From G963720515 sp963720515 (GTDB lineage Bacteria; Actinomycetota; Thermoleophilia; Gaiellales; Gaiellaceae): 64,000 bases of DNA. The position numbers were made by a program, and so were the translations under genes. The notes below the pieces were generated by a model, which saw only the letters and a program-made list of their open reading frames with translations, was not told the DNA's origin and did no database searches. This document shows, piece by piece, positions 43,131-52,350 of the stretch. Each line of letters begins with the position of its first letter. Position 1 is the stretch's first letter. The stretch covers positions 1,488,001-1,552,000 of the forward strand of contig OY970397.1 in NCBI GenBank assembly GCA_963720515.1. Reading direction: 5' to 3'.

Positions 43131-44513
43131 ATGGCCGAGCAAACCGTGTCTAATCCGCCTCCCCCGATGGCCCAAGCCCTCCAGACCGCTCCCGTCCCCC
43201 CGCAGAACCTCGACGCCGAGGAATCCGTCCTCGGCGCGATGATGCTTTCGCCCGGCGCCATCGGCGCCGTGAGCGAGGTGCTCGACGGCGACGGGCGCGA
43301 CTTCTACCGGGAGAGCCACGCGAAGCTCTACCGGGCCGCGCTCGCCCTGTACGCGAAGGGCGAGCCGGTGGATGCGATCACGCTCGTGGACGAGCTCGAC
43401 GAGCGCGGCGACCTCGAGGATGTCGGCGGCAGCGCCCGCGTGCACGAGCTCGCGGCCCTCGTCCCGGCGAGCGCGAACGCGCGCCACTACGCGCAGATCG
43501 TCCACGAGAACGCGATCCTCCGCGGCCTCATCCGGGCCGGCGGCGAGATCTCCCGCCTCGGCTGGGAGCGGCCTGGCGACACGACGGGCCTCGTGGACCA
43601 GGCCGAGCAGATCGTGTTCCTGCTCGGCCAGGAGCGTGCGACGAGCGAGTTCAGCCGGATCGACGACCTCCTGAAGGAGAGCTTCGAGCGGATCACGCAC
43701 CTGTACGAGCTCGGCGCCGACGTCACCGGCGTCCCGTCCGGGTTCCGCGACCTCGACCGGATCACCTCCGGCTTCCAGGAGGGGAACCTCGTCATCGTGG
43801 CCGCCCGGCCGGGCATGGGGAAATCGGCGCTCGGCCTCGGCATCGCGACGAACGTCGCCGTGCGCCACGGCAAGCCCGTGGCCCTCTTCACGCTCGAGAT
43901 GTCGAAGGCCGAGGTCACGCAGCGGATGATGTGCGCCGAGGCGAAGGTCGAGCTCCACCGCCTGCGCACCGGCCGCCTCGGCCAGGACGACTGGCCGCGC
44001 CTGACGGCCGCGTGCGACCGGCTCGCGAAGGCGCCGATCTACGTGGACGACACCGGCTCGATCACGATGATGGAGATCCGCTCGAAGGCCCGGCGGCTCA
44101 AGTCGAAGCACCCGGAGCTCGGGCTCATCCTCGTGGACTACATGCAGCTCATGACCTCGGGCACGTCGGCGGAGAACCGGGTCCAGGAGGTCTCGCAGAT
44201 CTCGCGCGCGCTCAAGGTGCTCGCCCGCGACCTCGACGTCCCGGTGGTCGCCATGTCGCAGCTCTCGCGCGCGGTCGAGCAGCGCCACGACAAGCGGCCG
44301 ATCCTCTCCGACCTCCGCGAGTCGGGCTCGATCGAGCAGGACGCGGACATCGTCACGTTCATCTACCGCGACGACTACTACAACCCGGAGGACTCGCCAG
44401 ACCCGGGCGTCGCCGAGGTGATCGTCGCGAAGCACCGAAACGGCCCGACCGACAAGGTCAAGCTCTCCTTCATCTCGCAGTACGCGAAGTTCGCCGACCT
44501 GGCGGCCGCCTAG
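43131..44513 (+). CDS. dnaB: replicative DNA helicase DnaB
   Basis: From ATG 43131 the product is about 460 residues. The N-terminal dimerisation domain begins VPPQNLDAEESVLGAMMLS. The RecA-like core has Walker A ARPGMGKSALGLG, FTLEMSKAEVTQRMM, the LILVDYMQLM Walker B strand, H4 residues in SQLSRAVEQRHDKRP, and the arginine-finger region SDLRESGSIEQDADIV. Translation could start upstream because the frame is open to 42969, but the extra residues look non-coding. No intein is present. Confidence 0.94.
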   Translation: MAEQTVSNPPPPMAQALQTAPVPPQNLDAEESVLGAMMLSPGAIGAVSEVLDGDGRDFYRESHAKLYRAALALYAKGEPVDAITLVDELDERGDLEDVGGSARVHELAALVPASANARHYAQIVHENAILRGLIRAGGEISRLGWERPGDTTGLVDQAEQIVFLLGQERATSEFSRIDDLLKESFERITHLYELGADVTGVPSGFRDLDRITSGFQEGNLVIVAARPGMGKSALGLGIATNVAVRHGKPVALFTLEMSKAEVTQRMMCAEAKVELHRLRTGRLGQDDWPRLTAACDRLAKAPIYVDDTGSITMMEIRSKARRLKSKHPELGLILVDYMQLMTSGTSAENRVQEVSQISRALKVLARDLDVPVVAMSQLSRAVEQRHDKRPILSDLRESGSIEQDADIVTFIYRDDYYNPEDSPDPGVAEVIVAKHRNGPTDKVKLSFISQYAKFADLAAA

Positions 44514-44515
44514 CC

Positions 44516-44992
44516 GTGGAGCGCGGGGGCGGCGAGGGCGGACTTCCCGAGATCGCGTATGACCTCTCGCTGCGGGCGCTCGGCCAGCAGGAGAGCGTCG
44601 TCAACGAGTTGCGCGCGCGCACCGGGACGCTGCTCGCCGCGTCCGCCCTCGTCGCCTCGTTCCTCGGCGGCCGCGGCATCGACGCCGGCGGGCACACCGC
44701 GCTGACCGTGATCGCGCTCGTGTCCTTCGCGGCCTCCGTGGTCGCAAGCGTGTACGTCCTGCTGCCGAAGCCGGCGCTCATCTTCGCGCTCCGCGGCACG
44801 AAGCTCTTCGAGGAGGAGTTCGCCGACCCCGGCGGGCTCGCCGAGACCTACCGCCGGCTCGCCTACTGGGTCGAGGAGTACCACGGGGCGAACGAGCCGG
44901 CCATCCAGCGCCTGTTCGGCGCGTACCGCATCGCGACGGCGGCGGTCGTCCTGCAAGTCTTGCTGTGGAGCACGGAAGTCGCGCTAACCTGA
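44516..44992 (+). CDS. two-helix membrane protein
   Basis: About 158 residues from GTG 44516, two bases after the dnaB stop. The protein has a soluble N-terminus (LPEIAYDLSLRALGQQESVV), a hydrophobic hairpin (GTLLAASALVASFLGG and TALTVIALVSFAASVVASVY), a cytosolic segment with FEEEFADPGG, and another hydrophobic stretch near the C-terminus. The EIAYDLSLRALGQQ...ELRARTGTLLAAS pattern recurs in actinobacterial membrane proteins of unknown role. Not related to replication as far as can be seen. Confidence 0.65.
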   Translation: MERGGGEGGLPEIAYDLSLRALGQQESVVNELRARTGTLLAASALVASFLGGRGIDAGGHTALTVIALVSFAASVVASVYVLLPKPALIFALRGTKLFEEEFADPGGLAETYRRLAYWVEEYHGANEPAIQRLFGAYRIATAAVVLQVLLWSTEVALT

Positions 44993-44999
44993 GAGGGCG

Positions 45000-45107
45000 A
45001 TGACGATCAAGAAGCCTGCAGCACCGCCGCCCCCACCTCCCGCTCCGCCGGGCCTCGGGATCCCCGAGCCGGGATCCAACGGCGGCGGGAAGCGCTCCCG
45101 GGCGTAA
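45000..45107 (+). CDS. 35-residue proline-rich small protein
   Basis: ATG 45000 follows GAGAGG at about 7 bases. The peptide reads MTIKKPAAPPPPPPAPPGLG then IPEPGSNGGGKRSRA, ending in TAA 35 bases before purA. Proline-rich low complexity and absence of any domain make it uncertain, but the ribosome-binding site and placement in the operon support expression. Confidence 0.4.
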   Translation: MTIKKPAAPPPPPPAPPGLGIPEPGSNGGGKRSRA

Positions 45108-45142
45108 CCCGTCCGCCTCCCGAGCCGGTAACGTCCTTCGAC

Positions 45143-46444
45143 GTGCCAGCCACCGTCATCGTCGGTGCGCAGTGGGGCGACGAGGGCAAGGGGAAGATCG
45201 TCGACCTGCTCGCCCAGCACTCGGACCTCGTATGCCGCTACCAGGGCGGCCCAAACGCCGGGCACACGATCATCGCCGAGGGCGAGACCTTCAAGTTCCG
45301 GCACATGCCGTCCGGGATCCTCTGGGGCAAGGAGTGCGTGCTGACGGCCGGGTGCGTGGTCGATCCCGGGTCGTTCATCGAGGAGCTCGACGATCTCGAG
45401 GCGCGTGGGCTCTCGACCGAGCGCGTGCGGCTCTCGACGAACGCGCACCTCGTCATGCCGTGGCACGTCGCGCTCGACCAGGCATCCGAGCGGCGCCTCG
45501 GGAAGCTGCAGATCGGGACGACGCGGCGCGGGATCGGCCCCGCGTACGCGGACAAGTCGGCGCGCGTCGGCATCCGCGTGCAGGACCTGTTCGACACGAA
45601 GATCCTGCGCCAGAAGATCGAGCTCGCGCTCGTCGAGAAGAACGTCTGGCTCGAGCGCATCTACGGGGCGGAGCCACTCGACCTCGACGAGGTCGCCGGG
45701 CGGGCCGAGGGCTGGGCCGAGCGGCTGCGCCGCTACATCACGGACACGTCGCTCCTCGTCGACCGCGCGCTCAAGGACGGGCGCTACGTCCTCTTCGAGG
45801 GCGCACAGGGGACGCTCCTCGACGTCGACCACGGCACCTATCCCTTCGTGACGTCGTCGAATCCGATCGCGGCCGCCGCGGCGACCGGCACCGGGATCGG
45901 GCCGAACCGCATCGACTCCGTGATCGGCGTCTCCAAGGCGTACGTCACGCGCGTGGGCGAGGGCCCGTTCCCGACCGAGATCCAGGGGCCGGACCAGGAG
46001 CGGATGCGCGAGCTCGGCGGCGAGTACGGCACCGTCACGGGCCGCCAGCGGCGCTGCGGCTGGCTCGACCTCGTCGGCCTGCGCTACGCCGTGCGCCTGA
46101 ACGGGATCGTTGCGCTCGCGCTCACGAAGCTCGACGTGCTGTCGTCGTTCCCCGAGCTGCCGGTGTGCGTGCGCTACCAGCTGCCAGACGGGACCGAGAC
46201 CGAGGAGTTCCCCGCGCACCAGAGCGACTTCCACCACGCGAGGCCCGTTTACGAGACGCTGCCCGGCTGGGAGGAGCCGCTCGACGAGGTCGAGTCGCTC
46301 GAGGACCTGCCGGAGGCGGCGCGGCGCTACGTCGGGTTCGTCGAGGACTCGCTCGGCGTCGAGGTCTGCATGGTCGGGACCGGCCCCGACCGCGAGCGGA
46401 TCCTCGCCTCGCGCACGCTCGAGAGCGTCGCCGGCCGTTCGTGA
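45143..46444 (+). CDS. purA: adenylosuccinate synthetase
   Basis: The 433-residue enzyme (GTG start) has GAQWGDEGKGKIVD (P-loop-like, catalytic Asp), the PNAGHTII loop (catalytic His), GTTRRGIGPAYADK, FEGAQGTLLDVDHGTYPFVTSS, GVSKAYVTRVGEGPFPTE and TGRQRRCGWLD, and KLDVLSSF for GTP. It joins IMP and aspartate in AMP synthesis. It overlaps the Kelch gene stop-start (GTGA). Confidence 0.96.
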   Translation: MPATVIVGAQWGDEGKGKIVDLLAQHSDLVCRYQGGPNAGHTIIAEGETFKFRHMPSGILWGKECVLTAGCVVDPGSFIEELDDLEARGLSTERVRLSTNAHLVMPWHVALDQASERRLGKLQIGTTRRGIGPAYADKSARVGIRVQDLFDTKILRQKIELALVEKNVWLERIYGAEPLDLDEVAGRAEGWAERLRRYITDTSLLVDRALKDGRYVLFEGAQGTLLDVDHGTYPFVTSSNPIAAAAATGTGIGPNRIDSVIGVSKAYVTRVGEGPFPTEIQGPDQERMRELGGEYGTVTGRQRRCGWLDLVGLRYAVRLNGIVALALTKLDVLSSFPELPVCVRYQLPDGTETEEFPAHQSDFHHARPVYETLPGWEEPLDEVESLEDLPEAARRYVGFVEDSLGVEVCMVGTGPDRERILASRTLESVAGRS

Positions 46445-47358
46445 GGGTCTTCGCGCTCGCCGCGCTCGCCGCTGCCGCGCTTTCGGGGAGCGCGCACGCC
46501 GCGTGGCTCGAGCGGGCGCCGATTCCGCTTCCGCGGAGCGAGACCGCAGCGACGGCCGCCGCCCGGCGGATCGTCGTCGCCGGCGGCTACACGGCGGACG
46601 GCCGAACCTCACGGCGCGTGGACGCCTATGACCCGGTGCGGAACCGGTGGACGCGGCTGCCCGACCTGCCCTTCGGCGTGAACCACTCTGCCGCGACGTC
46701 CTACCGTGGGCAGGTGTACGTGATCGGCGGCTACCGCGGCAGCGGCCGCCAGACGCGCGCGGTCTTCATCCTCCGCGGCGGACGCTGGGTGTTCGGCCCC
46801 AACCTGCCGGTCAGCCGCGGGGCAGAAGGCGCGGCGGTTGTAGGGCACACGCTGGTCGTCGCAGGCGGCCTCGGCCCCCACGGGCTCGCCCGCGCCGCGC
46901 TCGCCTTCAACCTCGAGCGGCGGCGCTGGCGCTTCGTCCCCGGGCCGGACCCGCGCGACCACCTGGCCGTCACCGCCTGGGGCGGCCGCGTCTACGCGCT
47001 CGCGGGCCGGCTCGTCACCAGGGACAAGAATCAGGCCACGCTCCAGTCGTGGGCGCCGGGCGAGCGGCGCTGGACGACGCTGCCTCCGGTCCCGAGCCCG
47101 CGCAGCGGCACGGGGGCCGCGGCGATCGGCGGGCAGATCGTCTCCGTGGGCGGCGAGACCGACACCGAGACGATCGCGTCCGTCTACGCCTACGACATCC
47201 CGCGGAAGCGCTGGCGGCGGCTCGCGGATCTGCCCACGCCGCGGCACGGGCTCGGCGTCGCGGCGATCGGTGGCCACGTCTACGCCGTGGCGGGCGGGCC
47301 GGTGCCCGGCCTCAGCGTCTCGGAGAAGAACGAGGCGCTTCGCGTTCGGGCGCGCTGA
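46441..47358 (+). CDS. secreted Kelch-repeat protein
   Basis: The 305-residue protein starts at GTG 46441, overlapping purA. It has a signal peptide (VFALAALAAAALSGSAHA) and then about six Kelch blades, each with a double glycine and the A-Y-D-x-x-x-x-W pattern (VVAGGYTADGRTSRRVDAYD, YVIGGYRGSGRQTRAVF, SVGGETDTETIASVYAYD). The repeats should form a propeller. No catalytic site is seen. Its 3' end overlaps that of the convergent membrane protein gene by 47 bases. Confidence 0.8.
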   Translation: MRVFALAALAAAALSGSAHAAWLERAPIPLPRSETAATAAARRIVVAGGYTADGRTSRRVDAYDPVRNRWTRLPDLPFGVNHSAATSYRGQVYVIGGYRGSGRQTRAVFILRGGRWVFGPNLPVSRGAEGAAVVGHTLVVAGGLGPHGLARAALAFNLERRRWRFVPGPDPRDHLAVTAWGGRVYALAGRLVTRDKNQATLQSWAPGERRWTTLPPVPSPRSGTGAAAIGGQIVSVGGETDTETIASVYAYDIPRKRWRRLADLPTPRHGLGVAAIGGHVYAVAGGPVPGLSVSEKNEALRVRAR

Positions 47359-48142
47359 CCCTTCGTTTCCGCCCGCCGGTCTTCCACCACTTCCGGCGGT
47401 AGAACGTGAGCCAGCCGACGAAGAGCGCGCCGGTGAGGACGAGGCCGAAGACGATCGAGCTGCCCCAGCCCCGGCGCCCCTGGACGCCCTCGCGGCGGAG
47501 GTCGGACTCGATCTGCGCCGCCAGCGCGTCCGGCACCCGGACGACCTCGGTGTCGCGCCGAAGCACGTTCCGGGTCGGGTAGTACGTGAGCCGCGCGTTG
47601 TCCGTCCACGGGTTCGGCGCGGACGCCTCCGCAACGATCTTGGCGCCCGGCGTTCCGCCGAGCGGCGGGTCGGCCGGGGGCAGCTTCGCGAAGAGCCCGG
47701 CGTAAAGCGCGGCATCGGCGACGGCCCGGCCGTTCACGCGCACGCGCTCGATCGTCGGGGCAGGAAACGGCTCGAGCCCGCGTGTCGCGTCGCGCAGCCG
47801 CGTCGCGGTCGGGCGGTCGATTCGCACCCAGCCCGCGGACGTCCGCACGACGCCCGCGTCCGGAACGTACGCGAGCGGGCTCCACTCGTACCAGTCGGCC
47901 TCGAGCCGCAGCTTGTAGTAGGGCGAGACCGGCGGCGTGGCCGTGAACGTGAAGCTGTCCGGGAGGTTGAGGACGCCCGTCACGAGCGCCCAGTCGGTGC
48001 GGAGCGGCCGGGCGCTGTCGCCGACCAGGTGGCGGCATTCCTGGGCGCCGCAGATCTCGAGGTTGACACGGCCCTTGGCCGCGGCCACGGGCGGCAACGC
48101 GAGCGCCGCGAGGAGACCGATCACGAGCGCGATTCGTTTCAT
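47312..48142 (-). CDS. exported membrane-anchored protein of unknown function
   Basis: The 276-residue product has a signal peptide (MKRIALVIGLLAALALPPVA, cleavage near AAA), an extracytoplasmic domain of about 200 residues with a pair of cysteines early (EICGAQECRHLVG), and one C-terminal transmembrane helix (SSIVFGLVLTGALFVGWLTF) followed by a highly basic tail. This is a type I membrane topology. No family recognised. Start overlaps the mobA stop by 4 bases. Confidence 0.65.
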   Translation of the reverse strand: MKRIALVIGLLAALALPPVAAAKGRVNLEICGAQECRHLVGDSARPLRTDWALVTGVLNLPDSFTFTATPPVSPYYKLRLEADWYEWSPLAYVPDAGVVRTSAGWVRIDRPTATRLRDATRGLEPFPAPTIERVRVNGRAVADAALYAGLFAKLPPADPPLGGTPGAKIVAEASAPNPWTDNARLTYYPTRNVLRRDTEVVRVPDALAAQIESDLRREGVQGRRGWGSSIVFGLVLTGALFVGWLTFYRRKWWKTGGRKRRVSAPEREAPRSSPRR

Positions 48143-48678
48143 GCGTTCAGCTCCGCGAGATCCTCGACGGTGTTTACGTTCGCGAGCTCCTCGGGGTTCC
48201 CGGGAACGACGCGCGTGTCGAGCTCGGCGAGGGCATCGCGGAGCGCGAGCTCGCCTGCGGCGATCCGCCGCTCGAGCACCGGAAGCGCGCTCCGCCGGTA
48301 CGCGCCGGGCAGCGGGCCCGTGTCGGGCACCGCCGCGTCGTCCGTCGCGGCCTCGGCCAGCCGGACGAGGAACGCGGGCGTCACCCCGGGCATGTCGGTG
48401 GGGAGCACAACGACGAGGTCGCCCGGCGCACGGCGCAGCGCGGCCGCGACCCCCGCGATCGGCGCGCGCACGTCGAGCCCGTCGTCCTCGACCGGGAACG
48501 GGAGGTCGAGGCCATCCTCGGTTTTGCCGAGCACGAGCGGCGGGCCGAACGCCTCCGTCAGCGTGCGATGCGCGCGCTCGGCGAGCGTCTCGCCCCCGAT
48601 CCGCGCGAGCGCTTTCGGTGAGCCGAAGCGCCGGCTCGCACCGCCGACGAGCAGGACGCCGGTTACGTGACTCGCCAT
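48139..48678 (-). CDS. mobA: molybdenum cofactor guanylyltransferase
   Basis: The 179-residue nucleotidyltransferase has the GGASRRFGSPKALARIGG nucleotide-binding start (normally GGxSxRMGxxK), GLDVRAPIAGVAAALRRAPG and the LPTDMPGVTPAFL catalytic-metal segment. It attaches GMP to molybdopterin, giving the bis-MGD form needed by formate dehydrogenase. The neighbouring fdhD gene, overlapping by 16 bases, supports that role. Confidence 0.88.
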   Translation of the reverse strand: MASHVTGVLLVGGASRRFGSPKALARIGGETLAERAHRTLTEAFGPPLVLGKTEDGLDLPFPVEDDGLDVRAPIAGVAAALRRAPGDLVVVLPTDMPGVTPAFLVRLAEAATDDAAVPDTGPLPGAYRRSALPVLERRIAAGELALRDALAELDTRVVPGNPEELANVNTVEDLAELNA

Positions 48679-49496
48679 GGCTCGGAGTAGACGTTGACCC
48701 GGCCGTCGCGGACGAATCCGCAGAGCGTCACGCCGCGGTCGCCCGCGAGCTCGACGGCCAGCGTGGAGGGCGCGCCGACGGCGACGAGCACCGGGCAGCC
48801 CGCGACCGCCGCCTTCTGCACGAGCTCGAACGAGAGGCGCCCGCTCACGCAGAGGATGTCGCGCGCGAGGGGTAGCCGGCCGGCGCCGAAGGCCCAGCCG
48901 ATCGTCTTGTCCATCGCGTTGTGTCGGCCGACGTCCTCGCGTAGGCAGAGGAGCTCGCCCGCGTCATCGAAGAGCCCCGTGGCGTGCAGGCCGCCGGTCG
49001 CGGCGAAGCCCGCCTGGCCCTCGCGCAGCCGGTCGGGCAGCTCCGCGACGAGCGATGCGGGCAGGCGCAGGTCGCTCTCGATCCGCGGCGCCTCGACGGC
49101 GACCGCCTCGAGCGCGCCCTTGCCGCAGACGCCGCAGGAGCTCGACGTGTAGAAGCTCCGCGCGAGGCGCTCGCGGTCGAACGCGGCCGCGACGACCTCG
49201 ACCGTGTTCGCGGCCAGGTCCGCGGGAAGCGCGGCCGACTCCGGCGCCAGCCCTTCGGTGATGCAGAAGCCGAGCGCGAGCTCCTCGTCGTGGCCCGGCG
49301 TCCGCATCGTGACCGCGACCGCCTCGCCGTTCACGCGGATCTCGAGCGGCTCCTCGGCCGCGACCTCGTCGGCCTCGATGGCGCCGGAGGGCAGGCGCAG
49401 CACCTCGACCTGTCCCGCTACATGGGCGGGCGTCGTCACGCCACGAAGCGTAGACGTGCAACGGATCGCGCCGGGGGCGTGGCGTGCTCCGGTCAT
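48663..49496 (-). CDS. fdhD: formate dehydrogenase accessory sulfurtransferase FdhD
   Basis: The 277-residue protein has the diagnostic loop cysteines in SSCGVCGKG, used to pass sulfur from a cysteine desulfurase to the molybdenum cofactor. It also has EEPLEIRVNG, PGHDEELALGF, REDVGRHNAMDK and the ending VNVYSEPWRVT. ATG 49496 is the first start; the conserved part begins at GTG 49439 (VTTPAHVAGQVEVLRL), an alternative. It overlaps mobA and is preceded by promoter-like copy 3. It serves the selenocysteine formate dehydrogenase at 53-56 kb. Confidence 0.92.
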   Translation of the reverse strand: MTGARHAPGAIRCTSTLRGVTTPAHVAGQVEVLRLPSGAIEADEVAAEEPLEIRVNGEAVAVTMRTPGHDEELALGFCITEGLAPESAALPADLAANTVEVVAAAFDRERLARSFYTSSSCGVCGKGALEAVAVEAPRIESDLRLPASLVAELPDRLREGQAGFAATGGLHATGLFDDAGELLCLREDVGRHNAMDKTIGWAFGAGRLPLARDILCVSGRLSFELVQKAAVAGCPVLVAVGAPSTLAVELAGDRGVTLCGFVRDGRVNVYSEPWRVT

Positions 49497-49542
49497 ACAC
49501 GCGCGGGATTAAGGGCTCCCAACCCACCCCCAACCAGCCATC

Positions 49543-49571
49543 ATGCTATTCGGGAAAGGCGCGCGTGTCTG
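49543..49571 (-). promoter_or_regulatory. recurrent promoter-like element, copy 3, upstream of fdhD
   Basis: On the minus strand CAGACA (49571-49566) and TAGCAT (49548-49543) are 17 bases apart and the spacer starts CGCGCG. ACTTCCGTGA precedes the -35, as in the other two copies. This copy lies about 45 bases before fdhD, in the correct orientation, so it is plausible as the fdhD-mobA promoter. The surrounding 49497-49606 gap also holds CGCGCG-containing inverted sequence near 49494-49508. Confidence 0.5.
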
Positions 49572-49606
49572 TCACGGAAGTGCGCCGAAACCGTGTCAAT
49601 CCGCGG

Positions 49607-50743
49607 CTAGGCGCAGAGTTCGGCGGCGACCGCGAGGTAGACCTCCGCGCACTGCACCGCGGAGTCCACGTCCACCCACTCGACGACCGCGTGGGCGCCC
49701 TCACCCGCCGGGCCGAACAGCACCGTGGGGATCCCGGCATCCGAGAAGATCGCCGCGTCCGTCCAGAACGGGACGCGCGCGATCTCGGCCTCGCGCCCGA
49801 GCACCGTCGTCCCATGGCGGTGGACGGCCTCGACCACCGGCGCATCGCGCGGGACCTCGAACGGCGGCCGTTCGAAGGTCGCCTTCGCCTCGGCGCGCAC
49901 GTCCGGGTCCTCGGCCGCCGCGCGCGCGATCACGTCGCGGACCTCCTCCTCGACCGAGGCGGCCGTCTCACCGGGGATGGTGCGCCGCTCCATCCGCAGG
50001 AGGCATCGCTCGGGATAGCTCGAGAGCTCCTGCCCGCCCTCGACGAGCGACGCGTGGAGCGACCCGCTGGCGTAGATGTCGGCCGCCGGGTCGGGACGAA
50101 GGGACCGGTCGAGCTCCTCGAGCCCGACGAGGATCCGGCCCATCTTCGCAATCGCGTCGACGCCGAGATCGGGGCGCGACCCGTGCGCGGCGCGGCCGGT
50201 CGCCTCGACGTCGAGCCAGACGAAGCCGCGATGGGCGATCGCCACCTGGAGCTCCGTGGGCTCGACCACGATCGCCGCGTCCGCATGGATCGCCTCGGCG
50301 ACGTGGGCCGACCCGATGCTCGCCACCTCCTCGTCGCATACCGCGGTCACGACGACGTCGCCGCGCAGCCCGAGCTCGCGGGCGCGCGCAGTCGCGACCA
50401 TCGCCGCGGCGACGGCGGTCTTCATGTCGTACGCGCCGCGCCCGTGGAGCTTCGACCCTTCGAGACGCGGCTCGTGCGGCGAGTCCATGCCCGCCGTCCC
50501 GACCGTGTCGATGTGGCCGTTCAGGAGCAGCGTCTTTCCGCCGCCCGACCCGCGCGCGATCCCGATCGCGTTGAACCGTCCGGCCGCGACCTCCTCGAGC
50601 CGCGTCTCGAGCCCCGCGGCCTCCATCCAGTCCGCGGCGAAGCGCGCGACCTCGGCCTCGCCCGCGCCGCCCGGCACGAGATCGGGGTTCACCGAGTCGA
50701 TCGCGACGAGGCCCCTGGCGAGATCGAGCAGCTCGTCGCGCAT
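49607..50743 (-). CDS. M20-family peptidase/deacylase (ArgE/DapE type)
   Basis: The 378-residue metalloenzyme has NGHIDTV (first His and the Asp), GRGAYDMKTAVAAAM with the bridging Asp, CDEEVASIGS with the catalytic Glu pair, EPTELQVAIAHRGF, and a late conserved segment around FGPAGEGAHAVVEWVDVD with the last His ligand. It should hydrolyse an N-acyl amino acid or dipeptide; acetylornithine, succinyl-diaminopimelate and other substrates remain possible. Divergent from the nuoEF gene, with about 100 bases between. Confidence 0.85.
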   Translation of the reverse strand: MRDELLDLARGLVAIDSVNPDLVPGGAGEAEVARFAADWMEAAGLETRLEEVAAGRFNAIGIARGSGGGKTLLLNGHIDTVGTAGMDSPHEPRLEGSKLHGRGAYDMKTAVAAAMVATARARELGLRGDVVVTAVCDEEVASIGSAHVAEAIHADAAIVVEPTELQVAIAHRGFVWLDVEATGRAAHGSRPDLGVDAIAKMGRILVGLEELDRSLRPDPAADIYASGSLHASLVEGGQELSSYPERCLLRMERRTIPGETAASVEEEVRDVIARAAAEDPDVRAEAKATFERPPFEVPRDAPVVEAVHRHGTTVLGREAEIARVPFWTDAAIFSDAGIPTVLFGPAGEGAHAVVEWVDVDSAVQCAEVYLAVAAELCA

Positions 50744-50844
50744 CGCCGCAGACCATAATCGAGTGCATCGACGTCCTGAGGCTCACCGCGCTCCTCGAGG
50801 AGCTTCCGCCCGAGCGGACAGAGCTCCTCGACAACCTCGGCCGC

Positions 50845-52350
50845 GTGCGGCGCGAGATCGGGCCGATCACGCCCGAGCTCTCCGACGCGATCGCCGACCG
50901 GATGAACCTGCGCCGCGGCGACGTCCACGAGGTGGCCTCGTTCTACTCGTTCCTGTCCGTCCCGACCGACGCGGTGCGCGTCTGCATCGGCCCCGTCTGC
51001 GACTGCCTCGGCGCGAAGGGCTTCCTGCGCTTCGAGGAGGGGCGTGCCGAGCCGGGCACGCCGGTCGTCCCGGTCGAATGCCTCGGCCACTGCGACCTCG
51101 CGCCCGTGCTCATGCGCGGCGACCGTGTCGAGCCCGAGCTGCGCTACCGCACGAACGAGTCCGTCTCGACCGGGCTCCAGGCCCTTGACGAGACGCTCGA
51201 GGAGTACGAGGCGCGCGGCGGCCTCGCCGCGCTGCGCGACCGGCCGACGCGGGAGAGGATCGTCGCCGAGCTCGACGCATCGGGCCTCGTCGGCTACGGG
51301 GGCGCGGGCTTCCCGACGGGGCGCAAGTGGGAGGCGGTCGCGGCGCAGCCGGCCCCGCGAGTCGCCGTGCTGAACGCGGACGAGGGCGAGCCGGGGACGA
51401 TCAAGGATCGCTACCTCATGGAGCGCCGGCCGCACCTCGTCCTCGAGGGGTTCCTGCTCGCGATGCGGGCCGTCGAGACGACGGAGGGCTACATCTACCT
51501 GCGCGAGGAGTACGCGCTCGCGCGGCGGCGGCTCGAGGATGCGCTCGCCGAGCTCCGCGCCGCCGGGTTCCTCGACGACCTCACGATCCGGCTCGTCATC
51601 GGCGCCGGCGCCTACATCTGCGGCGAGGAGACCGCGATGCTCGAGTCCATGGAGGGCCGCCGCGGGATGCCACGGCTCAAGCCGCCGTTCCCGAGCGAGG
51701 TCGGCTACCTCGGCCGCCCGACGCTCGTGAACAACGTCGAGACGCTCGCGCACATCCCGGCGATCCTGCGGATGGGCGGCGAGGCGTGGGCGGCGCTCGG
51801 CCAGCGCGGCGCGAAGGGCGTTCGCCTCTGGTCGATCTCGGGCGTCGTTCGGAAGCCGGGCTGCTACGAGGCGCCGAACGGCTCGACGCTGCGGGAGCTC
51901 ATCGAGCTCGCCGGCGGCGTGACCGAGGAGGTCGGCGCGATCGTCCCGGGCGGCGCCGCGAGCGGCATCCTCCCGACCGACGCGATCGACGTGCCGCTCA
52001 CCCGCGACGACCTGCGCGAATGGGGCGCCGGGCCCGGCTCCGCAGGCGTTCAGGTCTTCCCGAAGCGCTACTCGCCGCTTCGCCTCCTCGCCGAGACGAT
52101 GCGCTTCTTCGCGGAGGAGTCGTGCCAGAAGTGCACGCCGTGCCGGATCGGCAACCGCGGGATCCACCACGTCCTGCTCGAGCTCGAAGAGGGCCGCGTC
52201 GCGATGTCGCGCGCACAGGTGGAGGAGTGGCTCGACGCGATGGCACTCACGTCCATCTGCGGCCTCGGCCAGGGCGCGCCCTTCCCTGTGCGGAACGCGT
52301 TCCGCTACTGGCCGGAGCTGTTCGAGCCGCTCGGCGAGCCCGCGACTTAG
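50845..52350 (+). CDS. NuoE-NuoF fusion, NADH-forming diaphorase subunit of formate dehydrogenase
   Basis: The 501-residue protein fuses a thioredoxin-like [2Fe-2S] domain (Cys in CIGPVCDC and VECLGHCDLAP) with a NuoF domain. The latter has the NADH/FMN region GYGGAGFPTGRKWEA, NADEGEPGTIKDRYLM, AGAYICGEETAMLES, an SLBB-like segment and the 4Fe-4S site SCQKCTPCR. GTG 50845 is the first start, but coding character extends about 70 bases upstream without ATG, with CTG at 50776. One extra C near 50766 would hide a GTG start at 50763. Electrons from FdhA would reduce NAD here. Confidence 0.85.
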   Translation: MRREIGPITPELSDAIADRMNLRRGDVHEVASFYSFLSVPTDAVRVCIGPVCDCLGAKGFLRFEEGRAEPGTPVVPVECLGHCDLAPVLMRGDRVEPELRYRTNESVSTGLQALDETLEEYEARGGLAALRDRPTRERIVAELDASGLVGYGGAGFPTGRKWEAVAAQPAPRVAVLNADEGEPGTIKDRYLMERRPHLVLEGFLLAMRAVETTEGYIYLREEYALARRRLEDALAELRAAGFLDDLTIRLVIGAGAYICGEETAMLESMEGRRGMPRLKPPFPSEVGYLGRPTLVNNVETLAHIPAILRMGGEAWAALGQRGAKGVRLWSISGVVRKPGCYEAPNGSTLRELIELAGGVTEEVGAIVPGGAASGILPTDAIDVPLTRDDLREWGAGPGSAGVQVFPKRYSPLRLLAETMRFFAEESCQKCTPCRIGNRGIHHVLLELEEGRVAMSRAQVEEWLDAMALTSICGLGQGAPFPVRNAFRYWPELFEPLGEPAT

